Part shown: positions 31,701 through 43,310 of the stretch, piece after piece
Layout: every line of letters starts with the position of its first letter
Position numbering within the stretch: the stretch's first letter is position 1
NCBI GenBank assembly: GCA_028641055.1
Contig: CM054062.1
Location: forward strand, 186,867,958-186,931,957
Direction of reading: 5' to 3'
Origin: Alopecurus myosuroides
Lineage: Eukaryota; Streptophyta; Magnoliopsida; Poales; Poaceae
Length of the DNA stretch: 64,000 bases
Notes under the pieces: generated by a model
Told to the model about the DNA's origin: nothing
The model's database searches: none
What the model saw: the letters and a program-made list of their open reading frames with translations, nothing else
Position numbers and translations under genes: made by a program

Positions 31701-33780
31701 GGCTACAATCCCATGACCATCTCGTCCTCCGCCAGTACGCTTGCCGCGAAGCTGTTCGTCCACCGCAAGAATGCCGAAGACATCGAGCAAACCTACGCGG
31801 TAAGTTTTGCTTGGCTGTTCCGAGTTGCTTTTTTCTTCTCTTCTACTCTTCTCCTTCTTCTTATCCACCACCCAGTCCCCGAGATTCGGGCCGAGTAGAC
31901 GGATACTCAACCGAGTTGCCGTCTTCTCGGGTTGAATCTTCAAAACTTTGTCTGATTCCTTTTCTTTCTGCCTCTCAGAATAGCCTCTTAAAGAGAACAA
32001 ATCTGTATCGGTCGCTGCTCTGGAATCACAGCATTGCAAGAAGGCGCCTTGAGGCCCTAAAAGCAGAACGCAAAAGCGATGCTGCGGCAGAGAAGGAGGC
32101 CGTGGACCGTACTCTCAAGATTTCTGAGATCGAGAGTAAGTTTTTAGCTGCGCGGTTCATGCGTTTCGTGTTTACGCCCGCTTATGCTTTCTACTTTAAC
32201 CGATTTCACCCTGCAGGTAAGTTTAAGAAACTGGAAGATGAGCACCAACACTGCCATGTGTTTGTTGAGAACGCTGAGACCACCATCAAGAAGATGGAAG
32301 GTGATTCGCCGTCTTCTCGGCTTATCTTTCTTCTTTTTTCTTCGCTACTCTGCTAACCTTGTTCTTCCCTCCGCAGAAGATCACAAGAAATTTGTCGAGG
32401 AGCATCTCGACTGCCTCAAACCCGCCGAGGTGCAGCAGCAATTGGCGAGTCAGGCTGTAGAGTTGAAGAAAGAGCACACCACCGAGATGGAACCTCTCCA
32501 ACTCCAGCTGTGAACCGCTCTTCAAAATGCCCTCGATATAACTACCGAGAAGAACAAGATAGCAGCCGAGAAGAAGAAGATTGAAGCACCTGCCAAGGCC
32601 GAGGAAAGGGCTCTTGAGCTGGAGTGCGATACGCTGAGGAAGAGCAACTCGGATCTCATGCTCCAGCTGGCCCAGTTCCGGAGGGTGGAAGAAAGGCATG
32701 TAGCTGACGAGGAGTCATGGGAGAAGAGGCTGCAGTCGCTACTTTGCGAGCTAAACAGTAAGTACCCGCTTCTCTGCACTTTGCTGTCTCCTTTTGCTTC
32801 TCTGCTGCTTGATTCGCTTCTCTTCTCTGCCTCTGTCTCTAATCTTCTTGATAGCTTTTTCAGAAATTTTCCCCGACCTCAGCTCGGCTTGCAAACCTGC
32901 TCTGTCGAAGGCCCAAGCTGCTCGGACCGAGAAGGGCGAGCCCATGGACACCAAAGCCTCGATCGAGGACAGCCTCACAAACATGCAGGGGCAGCTCCAG
33001 CGTCTGAGGGGCGTGGGCACTGATCTGGTGCGCACTGCCTTCAAGCTCCATGACTTGTTCTGGCCTCGAGACTCTGCGCCAGCAACCATCCGTGGGCTCA
33101 CCGAGAAGCTGAATGGCGTCAAGGCCGAGCTGAAGAAGTGGCGAGCATCCGGAGCTCGGGCTGGCGCGGATATGCTACTCCTCTTCATCTGCAGCTGGTA
33201 TGAGAACCTCAATCTCAGTACCATCCTCGAGATGCGTCGCGATTCCAAGTGGGAGAAGGAACCCGAGTGCGTGGCTCGCCGTCAGGCAGTCGCGTGGGAG
33301 ATCGCCTCCTACGCGGATACCGCGCACTACATCGAAGGCCTGCCTGAGCCCGACACGGATGTGGAAGGTGAGGGCGACGACGAGGATGAAGATGATGACG
33401 AGGATGAAGATGAAGACGGGCTGAGCTTCTTCGCCAGCACCAATGAGAAGTCCGGGAAGGGAAAGGGCACGGCCGTCGAGGATAGCGACGAGGAGGCCGA
33501 AAGCGTGGAGATGACCATCGACACCGCGGCCCTCGAGTTCGGCACTTCGTCAGGCGCAGCCCTTGACGACACGGCGCGACTCCGCGCTCAATCGGCTGCC
33601 TCCACTTCGGCGACGGACCCCATCTCGGTGGCCACGACCACCTCTGACCAGGCTGCCACCAATCCCGAAGCAGATGCTGCAACGACTGACGCCGCCAACT
33701 CGGAAGCTGATGCTACCAAGGCCACCAACGACGCTGACGCTGCCAAGGCCAACACCGAAAGCGCTGCTACTTCCACTTGA
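28738..33780 (+). pseudogene. T3 antisense extra gene (aORF), eight inferred exons
   Basis: A plus-strand gene opposite in direction to gag-pol. Inferred exons: 28738-29646, 29896-30079, 30165-30353, 30479-31799, 31979-32135, 32217-32301, 32377-32757, 32864-33780. All donors are GT, mostly GTAAGT-like, and all acceptors are AG after pyrimidine tracts. Phases agree for the first three. Exon 1 encodes a globular domain of the putative gypsy-type transposon protein family (PF04195-like), with VMLAYHAMVCEAFLGVRPTP then WARFFFF. Later exons encode acidic, Lys/Ala-rich and coiled-coil segments. Exon 8 has a long Asp/Glu tract and an Ala/Thr/Asp-rich tail. Defects are a frame break near 30305 and in-frame stops near 30681 and 32513. 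The function is unknown. Confidence 0.75.
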
Positions 33781-34448
33781 TCATGTCCTGCCACACTTAT
33801 GCTTGAAACCTTTATCAGATCCCCGGAATGCCGGTTGCAGATGTAATAAACAATTTACCTTCCCGTTGCTACTCAGTTTTATCTCATTTGAAGTTTTTAT
33901 ACTTAGTAATTTGAGCAGCTTTGGCTTGATGCCGGGTTGCGTTATCATGCGAGTCCCCGAGTTGCATTTTTCATCCACCTTTCCTTTTCATCTCAGCTCT
34001 TACCTGCAACTTGTTGCTTTTTTGGTATTCGAGTCACAAGAGTTCAAAGTCGAGGTTTCAAATACTTAGCCACTTAGGAAACAGTCATAGTAACGCTACC
34101 CACCACATAGCCGAAAAGGATAACAACAGACAGCAAAAAACACTCTACTCGGTTGCCACACGCTTCCTTCCCTTTGCAATTTTTCATGTGTTCATTGACT
34201 CTTTGGCTTGTTCTCTGGCTTGCCATGAAGCCGGTTTGCGGACAGCAGCAGAGTCGCAGAGTGTCCGGTGAGTATAAACACACTACTTCATATGCTTTTG
34301 AAATTCTAAGCGTAGCAACTGAGTAGACAAAGAAACAACAGAGTAGGAACACTTAGAGCAATTTTGGACGAGGGCAGTCCCCGAGTTCAATTTCAGATTG
34401 CAGAGTAGGAGCTTTTACTCGGATAAGAGAGTACATACACACTTTTTC
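33781..34448. other. T3 spacer between convergent aORF and pol
   Basis: 668 bp with no gene seen, between the stop of the plus-strand gene and the end of minus-strand pol. It contains several copies of the family's GAGTAG / CCCCGAG motifs. It probably carries both 3' processing regions. Confidence 0.5.
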
Positions 34449-36575
34449 TCATGAATGAAAGCGACGAAGTAGAGCCACATTCCAGGGGCGCTTAGACTCC
34501 TCTCCAGCTTTATCCGCCCTGTTCTCCTGTGATGAACGCACGTCGACAAGGTAATAGGCATCATTGTGCAAAGCCTTGATCACAATGAACGACCCTTCCC
34601 ATGGAGGGGACAGCTTGTGCATCCCGGCTGTGCGTTGCACAAGCCTCAGGACCATGTCTCCTTCTCGGAAAACCCTTGGGTTCACCTTTCGGCTGTGATA
34701 ACGCCTCAAGTTTTGCTGGTAAACAGCCGAACGTGACAGAGTAAGCTCTCTTGCTTCTTCTAGCAGGTCAACGTCGTCTTCTCGAGCTTCTCTCGCCTCC
34801 GCCTCAGTGTAGAGGGTTACTCGGGGGGAGTCATGCTCTAGGTCGATTGGCAACACGGCTTCAGCCCCGTAAACCAAGAAGAATGGTGTGTAGCCGGTTG
34901 ACCGGTTAGGGGTAGTCCTTAGACTCCACAACACCGCTGGCAACTCGTCTAGCCAACACCCTGGTGTTTTCAGCAGCGTCTCAATCAGCCTTGGCTTTAT
35001 GCCTGCAAGCAGCATGCCATTTGCTCTTTCCACCTGTCCATTGGACGCGGGATGCGCGACAGACGCGACATCTAGTCGGATGTGCTTATCTCTGTAGAAT
35101 CTCACCATGGCTCCCTCAGCAAAGTTGGTGCCGTTATCCGTGATGATGCTGTGCGGGTAGCCGTATCTCAGGATCACATCCTTTAAGAATTTCACGGCTG
35201 TAGCTCCATCGCACTTCCGAATAGGCTTCACTTCAATCCAGTTGGTGAACTTGTCCACCATGACTAAGATGTGTGTCATGTTGCCTCTAGCCGGCTTGAA
35301 GGGGCCAACCATGTCCAAACACCAAACAGCAAACGGCCAAGTGATGGGAATGGTTTTCAACTCGGAAGCCGGCATGTGGATCTTACTTGCGAATCTCTGG
35401 CAACCGTTGCACTTTCTCACGATGTCTTCAGCTTGCTGCATAGCGGTGAGCCAGTAAAAACCATGCCGAAAAGCCTTTTTGACAAGAGCCCGAGAAGAGG
35501 CGTGATGCCCACATTCTCCTTGGTGTATCTCCACCAGAATTTCCTCTCCTCCTCCCGGGTCCACACAGCGTTGCAGCACGCCAGTGGCACTTCTCTTGTG
35601 CAGCACATCTCTGAATATGGTGTAGCCCTTGGATCTTCTCTGAATCTGCCTGGCAGTCACCTCATCTTCTGGCAGGGTACCGTCCCTTAGAAAGGATAAT
35701 ATGGGTATGGCCCAACTCGGCGTCTCCCGCGCGGGAAACACTGGTTCGTCTACTTCCATTGGAACAAGCACCGTTGCATCTTTTTCTGCGTTGGAGTTGA
35801 CTCTCTGCAGCCCCGAGCGGTTGGCAAGGACTTCTTCAAGGAATGCGACAGTCCCCGAGCTGAGAGGGGCAGTCCCCGAGTAAGGAGGAGCAGTCCCCGA
35901 GTAGAGAGGGGCAGTCCCCGGGTTGCAGGCGCCAGTCCCCGGGATGGAGACGGCAGTCCCCGGGTCTCCTTTTGCACCTTCCCAGTCAATCTCCATTGGA
36001 ACTGCTTCCTCATTAGGCAAAGAAGGAACGAAGATGGACTCCGTGTTGGGGGATGGCTTGATGGATGGCTTCCTCAAATGCTCCAAGGCAATCCCAGCCG
36101 GGATGTGCTGCCGAGAAGATCCCAACTTGGACAGCTCATCAGCTGCTTCATTTTCTGCTCGGTGGATGTGCTGGAACTCGCAACCTTCAAAGAATCCTGT
36201 CATGGTTTGAACCAGGAAGCGGTATGACGCCATGTTGGCATCCAGAGCATCCCAAGTGCCAGAGACTTGCTGCACAACTAGATCCGAGTCGCCATAGCAT
36301 ATGATGCGCTGCACGCCAACTTCCTTCGCCACCTTCAAGCCGTGCACCACGGCCTCGTACTCTGCAACATTGTTGGATGCCTTGAAGTGGATTTGCAGCA
36401 CATACTTGAGCTGATCTCGCTTGGGTGACGTAAGCACCACGCCAGCACCAAGGCCTTCTTTCATTTTGGAGCCATCAAAGTGCATCTTCCAGTAGTTGGA
36501 TACCGGAGTAGGGGGCTCATACTGAACCTCAGCCCAATCCACCAGAAATTCTGCCAGGATCTGAGATTTGATGGC
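34449..36575 (-). pseudogene. T3 pol: archaeal-type RNase H and integrase
   Basis: About 700 codons in one frame. First comes an RNase H of the archaeal-like type found in Tat elements (MHFDGSKMKEGLGAG, NVAEYEAVVHGL, YGDSDLVVQQV, ENEAADELSK), with its acidic residues present. A spacer with a seven-residue repeat follows (35849-35974). Then comes integrase: an HHCC finger (HQGECGHH to CNGCQRF) and the D,D,E core (CLDMVGPF, IITDNGTNF, HPASNGQVERANG). The C-terminal domain ends WNVALLRRFHS. A stop just upstream (near 36574) separates it from the RT/RNase H frame. The integrase itself looks intact. Confidence 0.9.
35849..35974 (-). repeat. 21-bp minisatellite within T3 pol
   Basis: Six units with CAGTCCCCG(A/G)G at 35849, 35870, 35891, 35912, 35933 and 35954, exactly 21 bp apart. 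Being a multiple of three, it keeps the frame and encodes a (S/P)GTA-type heptapeptide repeat in the linker between RNase H and integrase. Confidence 0.95.
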
Positions 36576-37933
36576 TTATCTTCTCGCATACGCGGGAGCG
36601 TACGCTGCCAGCTCGATTGCCCACTTGGCTACTCTGCCACTCGCTTCCTTGTTACCCATGATATCCGAGATGGGAGCTGAGCTCACCACTGTGATGGGGT
36701 GCTCTTGGAAGTAGTGCTTCAGTTTCTTGGCGCCCAAGTACACACCGTACGTCATCTTCTGGTAGTGTGGGTAGTTCTGTTTGGAGCTGGACAACACCTC
36801 ACTGAGATAATATACAGGTCGTTGCACACTCTTGCCTTCTTCTTCTCGTTGCACCACAATCACCACGCTGACTACCCGGTTAGTAGCAGCAATATATAGC
36901 AGCATTGGCTCCTTGGGTAGCGGACTAGCCAAGATGGGAGCGCTACCCAGCATTGCCTTTAGCTCTTTGAATGCCACATCCGCTTGCGGTGTCCAGACGA
37001 ACTTATCGCTTTTCTTCATATATTGATACAAAGGCAGGGCCTTCTCGCCCATTCTGCCCAGAAAGCGGCTTAGAGATGCCAAGCACCCAGTGAATTTTTG
37101 CACATCCTTCAGGGATCTCGGCAAAGACATGCTCTCAATAGCTTTTATCTTTGAAGGATTGGCCTCAATGCCCCGACTGGATACGAAGAAGCCGAGTAGC
37201 TTGCCAGCCGGGACGCCAAAGGTGCATTTACTCGGGTTGAGCTTCATCTTGTACTTGCGCAAGTTAGCGAAAGTTTCTCAATGTCACTAAGCAGAGTATG
37301 TGTTTTATTTGTTTTGATGACAATGTCATCTACGTACACCTGCACATTTTTGCCGAGTTGATCATGCAAGCATTTCTGCATGCATCTCTGATAAGTGGCA
37401 CCCGCATTCCGCAACCCGAAACACATGACACGATAGCAATAAGCCCCGTACGGGGTAATGAAAGCAGTCTTTATTTGATCAGCGGGATTGAGAGCTATCT
37501 GGTAAAAACCAGAGTAGGCATCTATGAAAGACAGCAGTTCACAACCAGCAGTGGAATCGATCACCTGATCGATGCGAGGTAGCGGAAAAGGATCCTTGGG
37601 GCATGCCTTGTTCAAATCGGTGTAGTCGACGCACATACGCCATGCGGTAGCAGCCTTGGGATCCTCCTTCTTCTCGACCATGACCGGGTTGGCTAGCCAG
37701 TCCGGATGCAGCACCTCCATGATGAAATTACTTATCAGCAACTTGGTGATCTGGTCACCTATAGCCTTCCTTCTCTCATCTCCGAAACGGCGCATAGCCT
37801 GTTTCACTGGTTTGGCGTCAGGGCGCACATGTAGCGAGTGCTCAACCAACTCCCTTAGGACACCTGGTAAATCCTCATTGGACCAGGCGAACACGTCCCG
37901 ATTCTCACGGAGGAAGTGGATGAGCTCGCTTTC
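36576..37933 (-). pseudogene. T3 pol: reverse transcriptase and degenerate first RNase H, frameshifted
   Basis: The frame continues in phase after the gag-pro UAG. The RT fingers/palm read VLHPDWLANP, WRMCVDYTDLNKACPKD and FIDAYSGFYQI, with catalytic YVDD in VQVYVDDIVI. A one-base deletion near 37274 (in a short A-run after the YVDD block) moves the rest into another frame. That part carries the thumb and connection (KMKLNPSKCTFGV, SRFLGRMGEKALPLY) and a degenerate RNase H (VYYLSEVLSSSKQNYPHYQK) whose first catalytic position reads LYIAATN instead of carrying Asp. It ends at a stop near 36576. A dual RNase H, one degenerate and one archaeal-like, is typical of Tat elements. Confidence 0.85.
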
Positions 37934-40900
37934 CTATTTCTCCCCCAACCCGGAGTCAATGATGGCCACACGGTCGGGGAACTCAGGGTCAACCTGGATC
38001 TTCTTTGTCTCTTGAGACGCCTGGAACGCGATTCCGTGCTGGGAACTCGGCACGCCCTGCGCACCAGCTTGCGCGGATTGCGCCATAGCCACCACTTCGT
38101 ACATCTTTTTCTTCTCGGCAGCAATCACCATGGACTCCGCCAACTGAGAACCAGCAGAGGCACACTCCATGGACTTCTTGTAATCACCAGAGATGGTAAT
38201 CACGCCATTGGGACCAGGGATCTTCATCTTCAGATAAGCAGTGTGGGTAGAGGCCATGAACTTGCTCAGAGCAGGCCTGTCGAGTAGAGCGTGATAGGGG
38301 CTCTGGTGATCAACTACCTCAAACTGCAGGCTCTCTGTGCGGCAGTTCTCCCTGGTGCCGAATAGCACATCTATCCATACTCGGCCAATCGGATTGCAAG
38401 AGACTCTCGGCACGATGCCATGGAAAGTGGTCTTGCTAGGCAGCAGCATGTTCTCGGCCAGACCAAGCTTCTCGAGTGTGTCTCTGTACACAATGTTGAT
38501 GCTGCTGCCGCTGTCGATCAGTACCTTGTTGAACCTCACATTCTTCTCAGGACCCAAGAAGGTAGGATCCAGCACCAAGGCGTAGCTACCCGGGTTGGGC
38601 ATCACCTTGGGATGATCTACTCGGGACCACGTGATCTCTTGGTTGCACCAATGCATATAGTGAGGAACAGCAGGGATCACAGCATTGACCTCCATGGCAC
38701 GCATGTGCTGGGATTTCTTGTCAACAGGCTCAGAGGTGAAGATCATGTAGCTCTCGTGGTGCTCCTGGTACCGATTGCGATCTCCGCCACCATTGTTGCC
38801 GTTGTTGTTGTTATTGTTGTTGTTGTTGCGGTAGCCATCATTGTTGAAGTAGCGGTTGGCTCCTAAAGCCACCTGGTTCACATTCTCTCTTCTCGGGAAG
38901 GCTGGAGGCCGAGCAGCAGGTGCGCGGGCAGGCTGTGCAGCGGCATTCGCAGCTGGCAGTGGAGGAGGGGGAGGCAGGCCCTCGTTCTTGATTTCTTCCC
39001 ACCAACTGCACTGTCGAGTAGTGTGGTTGGCGGGTCTTGCGGGATGCCGAGTGTGGAAGCTGCATGGGCCATCCTTCATGTCCTTGAACACGAAGTTTGG
39101 AGCAGAACCTGAGCTGCCGCTACCCTGCTTCTTGTTGCCTTGGCCCTGATTCTGGTTCTGCCCATATGGAGCTCCAGCAGTTTTCGGCCTCTGGCTACTC
39201 CCAGCTCCGGTAGCCACTGCATTCACCTCCTCTGGGTCGTACCGGGTGTCGATCCGGTCACCTCTGCGCTTGTTGCGGAACTCATTGCGCTTGCTGCTGT
39301 TGATGTTGTAATTCCTTCTCGGCTCAGGAGCATCAAGAAGGGGCTGCGTCGGGTCGCCGAGTGCGTACTGATCCGCAATCCGGATGGTCTCGGCAAGAGT
39401 ACTCGGCATCTCCCTCTGGAGCCTCTGCCACAACATGCTGCCATGTCTGCAACCCTGCGCAAACCAAGTGATGGCCTGGGCCTCATTCACACCCTCACAG
39501 GTGTTCCTCAGAGTGCTCCACCGAGTAAGATACTCGCGGTCTGTCTCCTCTTCCCGCTGCCTGCAAGCGGATAGCTGCTGCGGCCTATTCGGCCTCCGGT
39601 AGGTGCTGGTGAAGTTGCTGACGAATGCCTCCGCGAAGTCAAGCCAGCAGTTGATGCTGTGCTTGGGCAAGTTGTTGAGCCAGGTTCTTGCCGGTCCCTC
39701 GAGCATCTGCGGGATGTACCGCACGGCCCATCTCCGGTTGCCGCCTGCAATGTGCACGGCTGTGACATAGTCATTAAGCCAGTCTTCCGGTTTGGTGCTG
39801 CCGTCATAGCACTTGGTCCCCCTTGCGAGCTGGAACTGCTTCACGGATGGCTCCGTCATGATGCGGGGACCAAAGCACTCTGGGCCAGGCGGCCCCTTGC
39901 TCTCGAGTTGCGCGGATAGAGAAATCCGGTCCAGCTTGTGCCTTGCGTCACTGGGCTCCAGCATGCGCTCACCCACGCGATCTAGGATGTCATAGCCAGC
40001 CAACCCCAAGGCCGAGTAGCCATCATCATATCTGTCCACCTGCACGACTGCAGGTTGCTCCACCGGGTTGGCGGCTGGCGCGACTGCGCGCGGCTGTGGC
40101 CTCTGCCGAGTAGGCTGAGCAGCCTGATGCCGAGAAGGTCCTGGGCGCTCTCCATCCCACGGCTGGCTGTGAGCTTTTTGGGCTTGATAGCCTGCTCCTG
40201 CAGTGTTGTGTTTTTGACCGGACTGCCGCGGCACAGCGAGCTGTTTCGCGGCGACAGCCGGGTCGTACACCTGCATCTGTCTGTCTCTGCCGGAGTGCCC
40301 GCTTCGGTCTCTCTCGCGACTAGGATGCGGAGATGAAGCCTAATCGTTAGATCTAGCCGCATGCGAGTGCACCACCTGAGAAGCTCCAGCACCCGGATTG
40401 GCTTTCCGGAACTCCCCGTTCTGCCTAGCAGCCTCTAGCACCAGCTCATTGAGCCTCTCCTGCTGCCTAGCGCGCGCGTCGCCGTCGAGATGCGGCAACT
40501 CTGCGGCTACAGCCTCAGCAGCTCTAAGGGTTTTGGCGGGGGTACTGTATCTTGGTCTGGTGGAGGTGTTTGCGGTGGCGGACTGACTGGGAGCCTCTAC
40601 AACCGTTGCCATCTCGGCGCCTAAGTTGCGACGCGTAGCACCTACTTTGCTAGCTCTCCTAACAACTGGTGTAAAACCGTGAGCCTTGTTGTACTCGTTC
40701 TGATCTAGACTAAGCTCTAGCCTAATCTTTTCCAACTCCGCCTGCTCGGCGAGCAGCTCCTGGCGCTGCCGGTCGAGCTGGGCCTTCATGGACAAGAGCT
40801 CAAGATCAATGGGAGGCGGCATACCCGTCCGCACGGCGGACGCGGGTATTGTCGGAGTAGTGGAGGGAGCAAGATTGCAGTCCTTCTCGTAAGGCTTGTG

Positions 40901-41353
40901 CGTCTTCCCGCCAGCACTCGGGCCAGCGAGATCCTCGATGACGCCCGCGGCGGTAGCAGCAGCACCCTTCCCGGCGTCAGCAGCGGGGCCGGTCATCATC
41001 ACCTCCGCGACGTCCGCAGAGCGGCCCAACGGCCTCCCGCGTGCGGCGATGACAGCAGGTGGATCTTCCGCGACATGCACCAGCTTGGGGTACTCGCGGT
41101 CGATGACGGTGGCGACGTAGACAAGGTGCGCGCCAAAAGAAAGCACCGAGCCGCCCTCCGGCATGGCCCTGCCGCCGAAATCGCCAGCGTTGTCGGTGAC
41201 GAAGTCGAAGGAGCCGAATCTGTGGACGAGGCCACAGACCACGCGCTCTCCGGTAGCCGAAATCGATCCCGTCCGAACGGAAACTCCAGCCAGCGCCGCT
41301 GGTTGCCCCACGGTGGGCGCCAACTGTCGTGGTGGTGTCACGGCAGATGCCAT
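37934..41353 (-). pseudogene. T3 gag-pro with one nonsense codon
   Basis: The start is ATG 41353, inside the LTR 29 bases from its end as in T2. The frame crosses the primer site (RQLAPTVG). A TAG at 40340-40342 replaces the CAG (Gln) found in T2; otherwise the frame is open. Domains match T2: coiled coil (ELEKIRLELSLDQ), capsid (KPEDWLNDYVTAVH, ARTWLNNLPKHSI), C-x2-H-x9-H-x4-C cluster, Asn-rich tract, and protease (LIDSGSSINIVY). It ends in UAG 37934-37936 and pol follows in the same frame, exactly as in T2. The nonsense codon makes this copy unable to encode full Gag. Confidence 0.9.
41305..41322 (-). promoter_or_regulatory. T3 primer-binding site (tRNA-Lys)
   Basis: TGGCGCCCACCGTGGGGC on the minus strand, two bases after the LTR end, complementary to plant tRNA-Lys(CUU). 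Confidence 0.85.
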
Positions 41354-42187
41354 AGGATGGCTAAAGTTGTGGGGACGATGGACGATGGAGGCGCTCGGGG
41401 AGGGATCACGCAGCGAGTAGTCGCGTGAGTGTGAAGCTAGCACTGCAAACAACAAGATCTACCCAGGTTCAAGGCCCTCGTGTGGAGGTAAAACCCCTAC
41501 TCCTGCATTTCTCTCTTTATATTCGAGTCTCACCGAGTAGCCTTAGTACAAGTGTTTCTCTCTACCGAGTAACCACTCTTCTCTCTACCTGAAGAACTAG
41601 GTCAAGAATGTGAACCGGTTCTGGGATCCCTCGCGCAGGAGGGGGCAGGGCACCTTATATACTGGTGCCCAGCCGGATACAGCCAAGGTGTCGACATTAT
41701 GTGCACACTGTGTACTTCCGGGTTCCCGCTGACACCTTTACACCTTTTGGCTTCCTGGATTGTCTTCATGTGCAAAGTCGTTCCGCAGAACCGAGGAGCT
41801 GATCTGTTATCACTGCCACGAACACAGAGTAGGTCCCCCCTATCCTGCGACGCCCTGCTGACACACTGTCACGGTCAGGCACGCGCTCCGCAGATGAACA
41901 GTGCCGTGAGCAGTGCCAAAGTACGGACCCGGGATACGCGGGATCCTGTGTCAGAACGGCTCCTTTGACTTCTGGCCCGAGTAGGAGACCGCCATTTCTA
42001 CTCGGACCACTTCCTCTACCCGGAGGAGAACAACTTCCCTGATTCTTCCTCCTGGCCTTCAGTGTGTACGGCCGAATAGCGGACGACCAGGTAGCGAGTA
42101 CCGGGTAGCCGCTACTCTGCCAAGTGTCTCTTCTGATCTTGCCCTTTAGCACTTGCCTTTACCCTACTCGGGGGTATCCCCCCGACA
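41325..42187 (-). repeat. T3 5' LTR (863 bp)
   Basis: On the minus strand it runs from TGTCGGGGGGATACCC to ACCACGACA. It is the same family as the T2 LTR but 50 bp shorter and diverged. A TATA box (TATATAA on minus) is at 41655-41661, and the gag ATG is at 41353. Confidence 0.85.
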
Positions 42188-43310
42188 GCGAAGAACTGTA
42201 CCTTGGGAGCCGGGTTCGCGGCCGTATACATTGGCCGGCTTTCTTCATATTGGTCGCGGGATGCGACCAATTGATTTGCACGTTTCCGCAAATCCTTTGC
42301 CGACCAAACCTTGTCGGTTGTCCGCATAGCATCGCCGTCTCCCGAGTATTCGCAGAGAAGGCGAGCGCCGTGATTCGCCAAAGGCTGAATCCGCCTTTCT
42401 AACCAGCAAAGGACTGTGTCCATGCCGGTTAGAGGCGGATCAGAAGCAACGAGCTTTGCGATGCACCGCTTGATCCTGAGAAGATCCGGCGGCAGGGTTT
42501 GAACTGCTTCAGTTCCCCAATTTTCTTGGGGAACAACGGCGGTGTTCGAGAAAGGTGGAACCCCAGTGGTTTTCCCAGGAAAGGGAACGCCGGGATGATA
42601 AAAGAAGGAACCCGTCCAGAATTTGACGGATTCCGATGTTTTGATCTTGGGGAACCAGTCCTCCCTGAATCTACGCAGGGTGAAGGAAATGGTCCCACAA
42701 GTTGGGAGTGCGCCCTCCGAAGAGTTCCGCTTAACCCCAAAACAATAAAGCCAGAAATCTAACCTAGGTGCTATACCTAGATATCCCTCGAAAAGGGCCT
42801 GAAATCCGGCTAAATAGAGGATGGAGTTGGGTGACCCATACCTCTCTGAATGTGGGAGGAGAGAAGGACGCGTTCTCCGTCTTTCGGCATGGGCTCGGTC
42901 TCGTCTTCTGGGATCCGCCACTTCCCCTTTAGCACGAGCCCCTCCTTCTCCATTGTCGGAAGGAGGGATGGCGGAATACTGCTGGCACTCCAGTTGCCGG
43001 CAGTTTCCGCCTCGTCTTCGGCTCCGGCGGCGGCGGACGCTGCGGCCTCCGCGGCCGCAAGCTCGTCTCCGACGAGAGCGATTTTCTCCTCCACCGTCTC
43101 GGGCACGAACGGTGGGGGAGGCGCGGAAGAAGACCCCGCAAGATCTGCGGAGGCGAGAGGGATTTCTTCGCCCTCCGTGCCGCCTGTGGCCTTCGTCGGC
43201 TCGTTGCCGGAGGCGCGCACCGGTGAATCCAGCTGAGGATCCATCGTGTCGATGATCTCGTCGATGTCTTTTGCGACAGTGCGGGCTAGGGAAGAGCTGG
43301 GAGATGCCAT
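42188..43310 (-). pseudogene. T4 antisense extra gene (aORF), first exon, truncated by T3
   Basis: It starts at ATG 43310 (MASPSSSLARTVAKDIDEII). An acidic, Ala-rich N-terminus leads into a PF04195-like domain with ILYLAGFQALFEGYLGIAP and FWLYCFGVKR. This matches the T3 block at about 28990-29095 in order (aliphatic helix, E-x-LG-P, W/aromatic pair). The frame breaks near 42835-42845, consistent with a one-base indel. T3 cuts it at VQFFAV (42188). A TATA box upstream (43448-43455) suggests its own promoter. The function is unknown. Confidence 0.8.

Larger units (their letters stand above)
28658..42187 (-). mobile_element. T3: Tat-type Gypsy element with extra antisense gene
   Basis: An almost complete minus-strand element: 5' LTR (41325-42187), gag-pro, RT, two RNase H regions, integrase, and an antisense multi-exon gene before the missing 3' LTR. 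S2 is inserted 80 bp upstream of the extra gene's ATG. T3 itself sits in the extra gene of T4 (GCGAA, 42188-42192, is the predicted target duplication). It is defective: gag has a nonsense codon, pol has a one-base frameshift and a stop. Confidence 0.9.
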
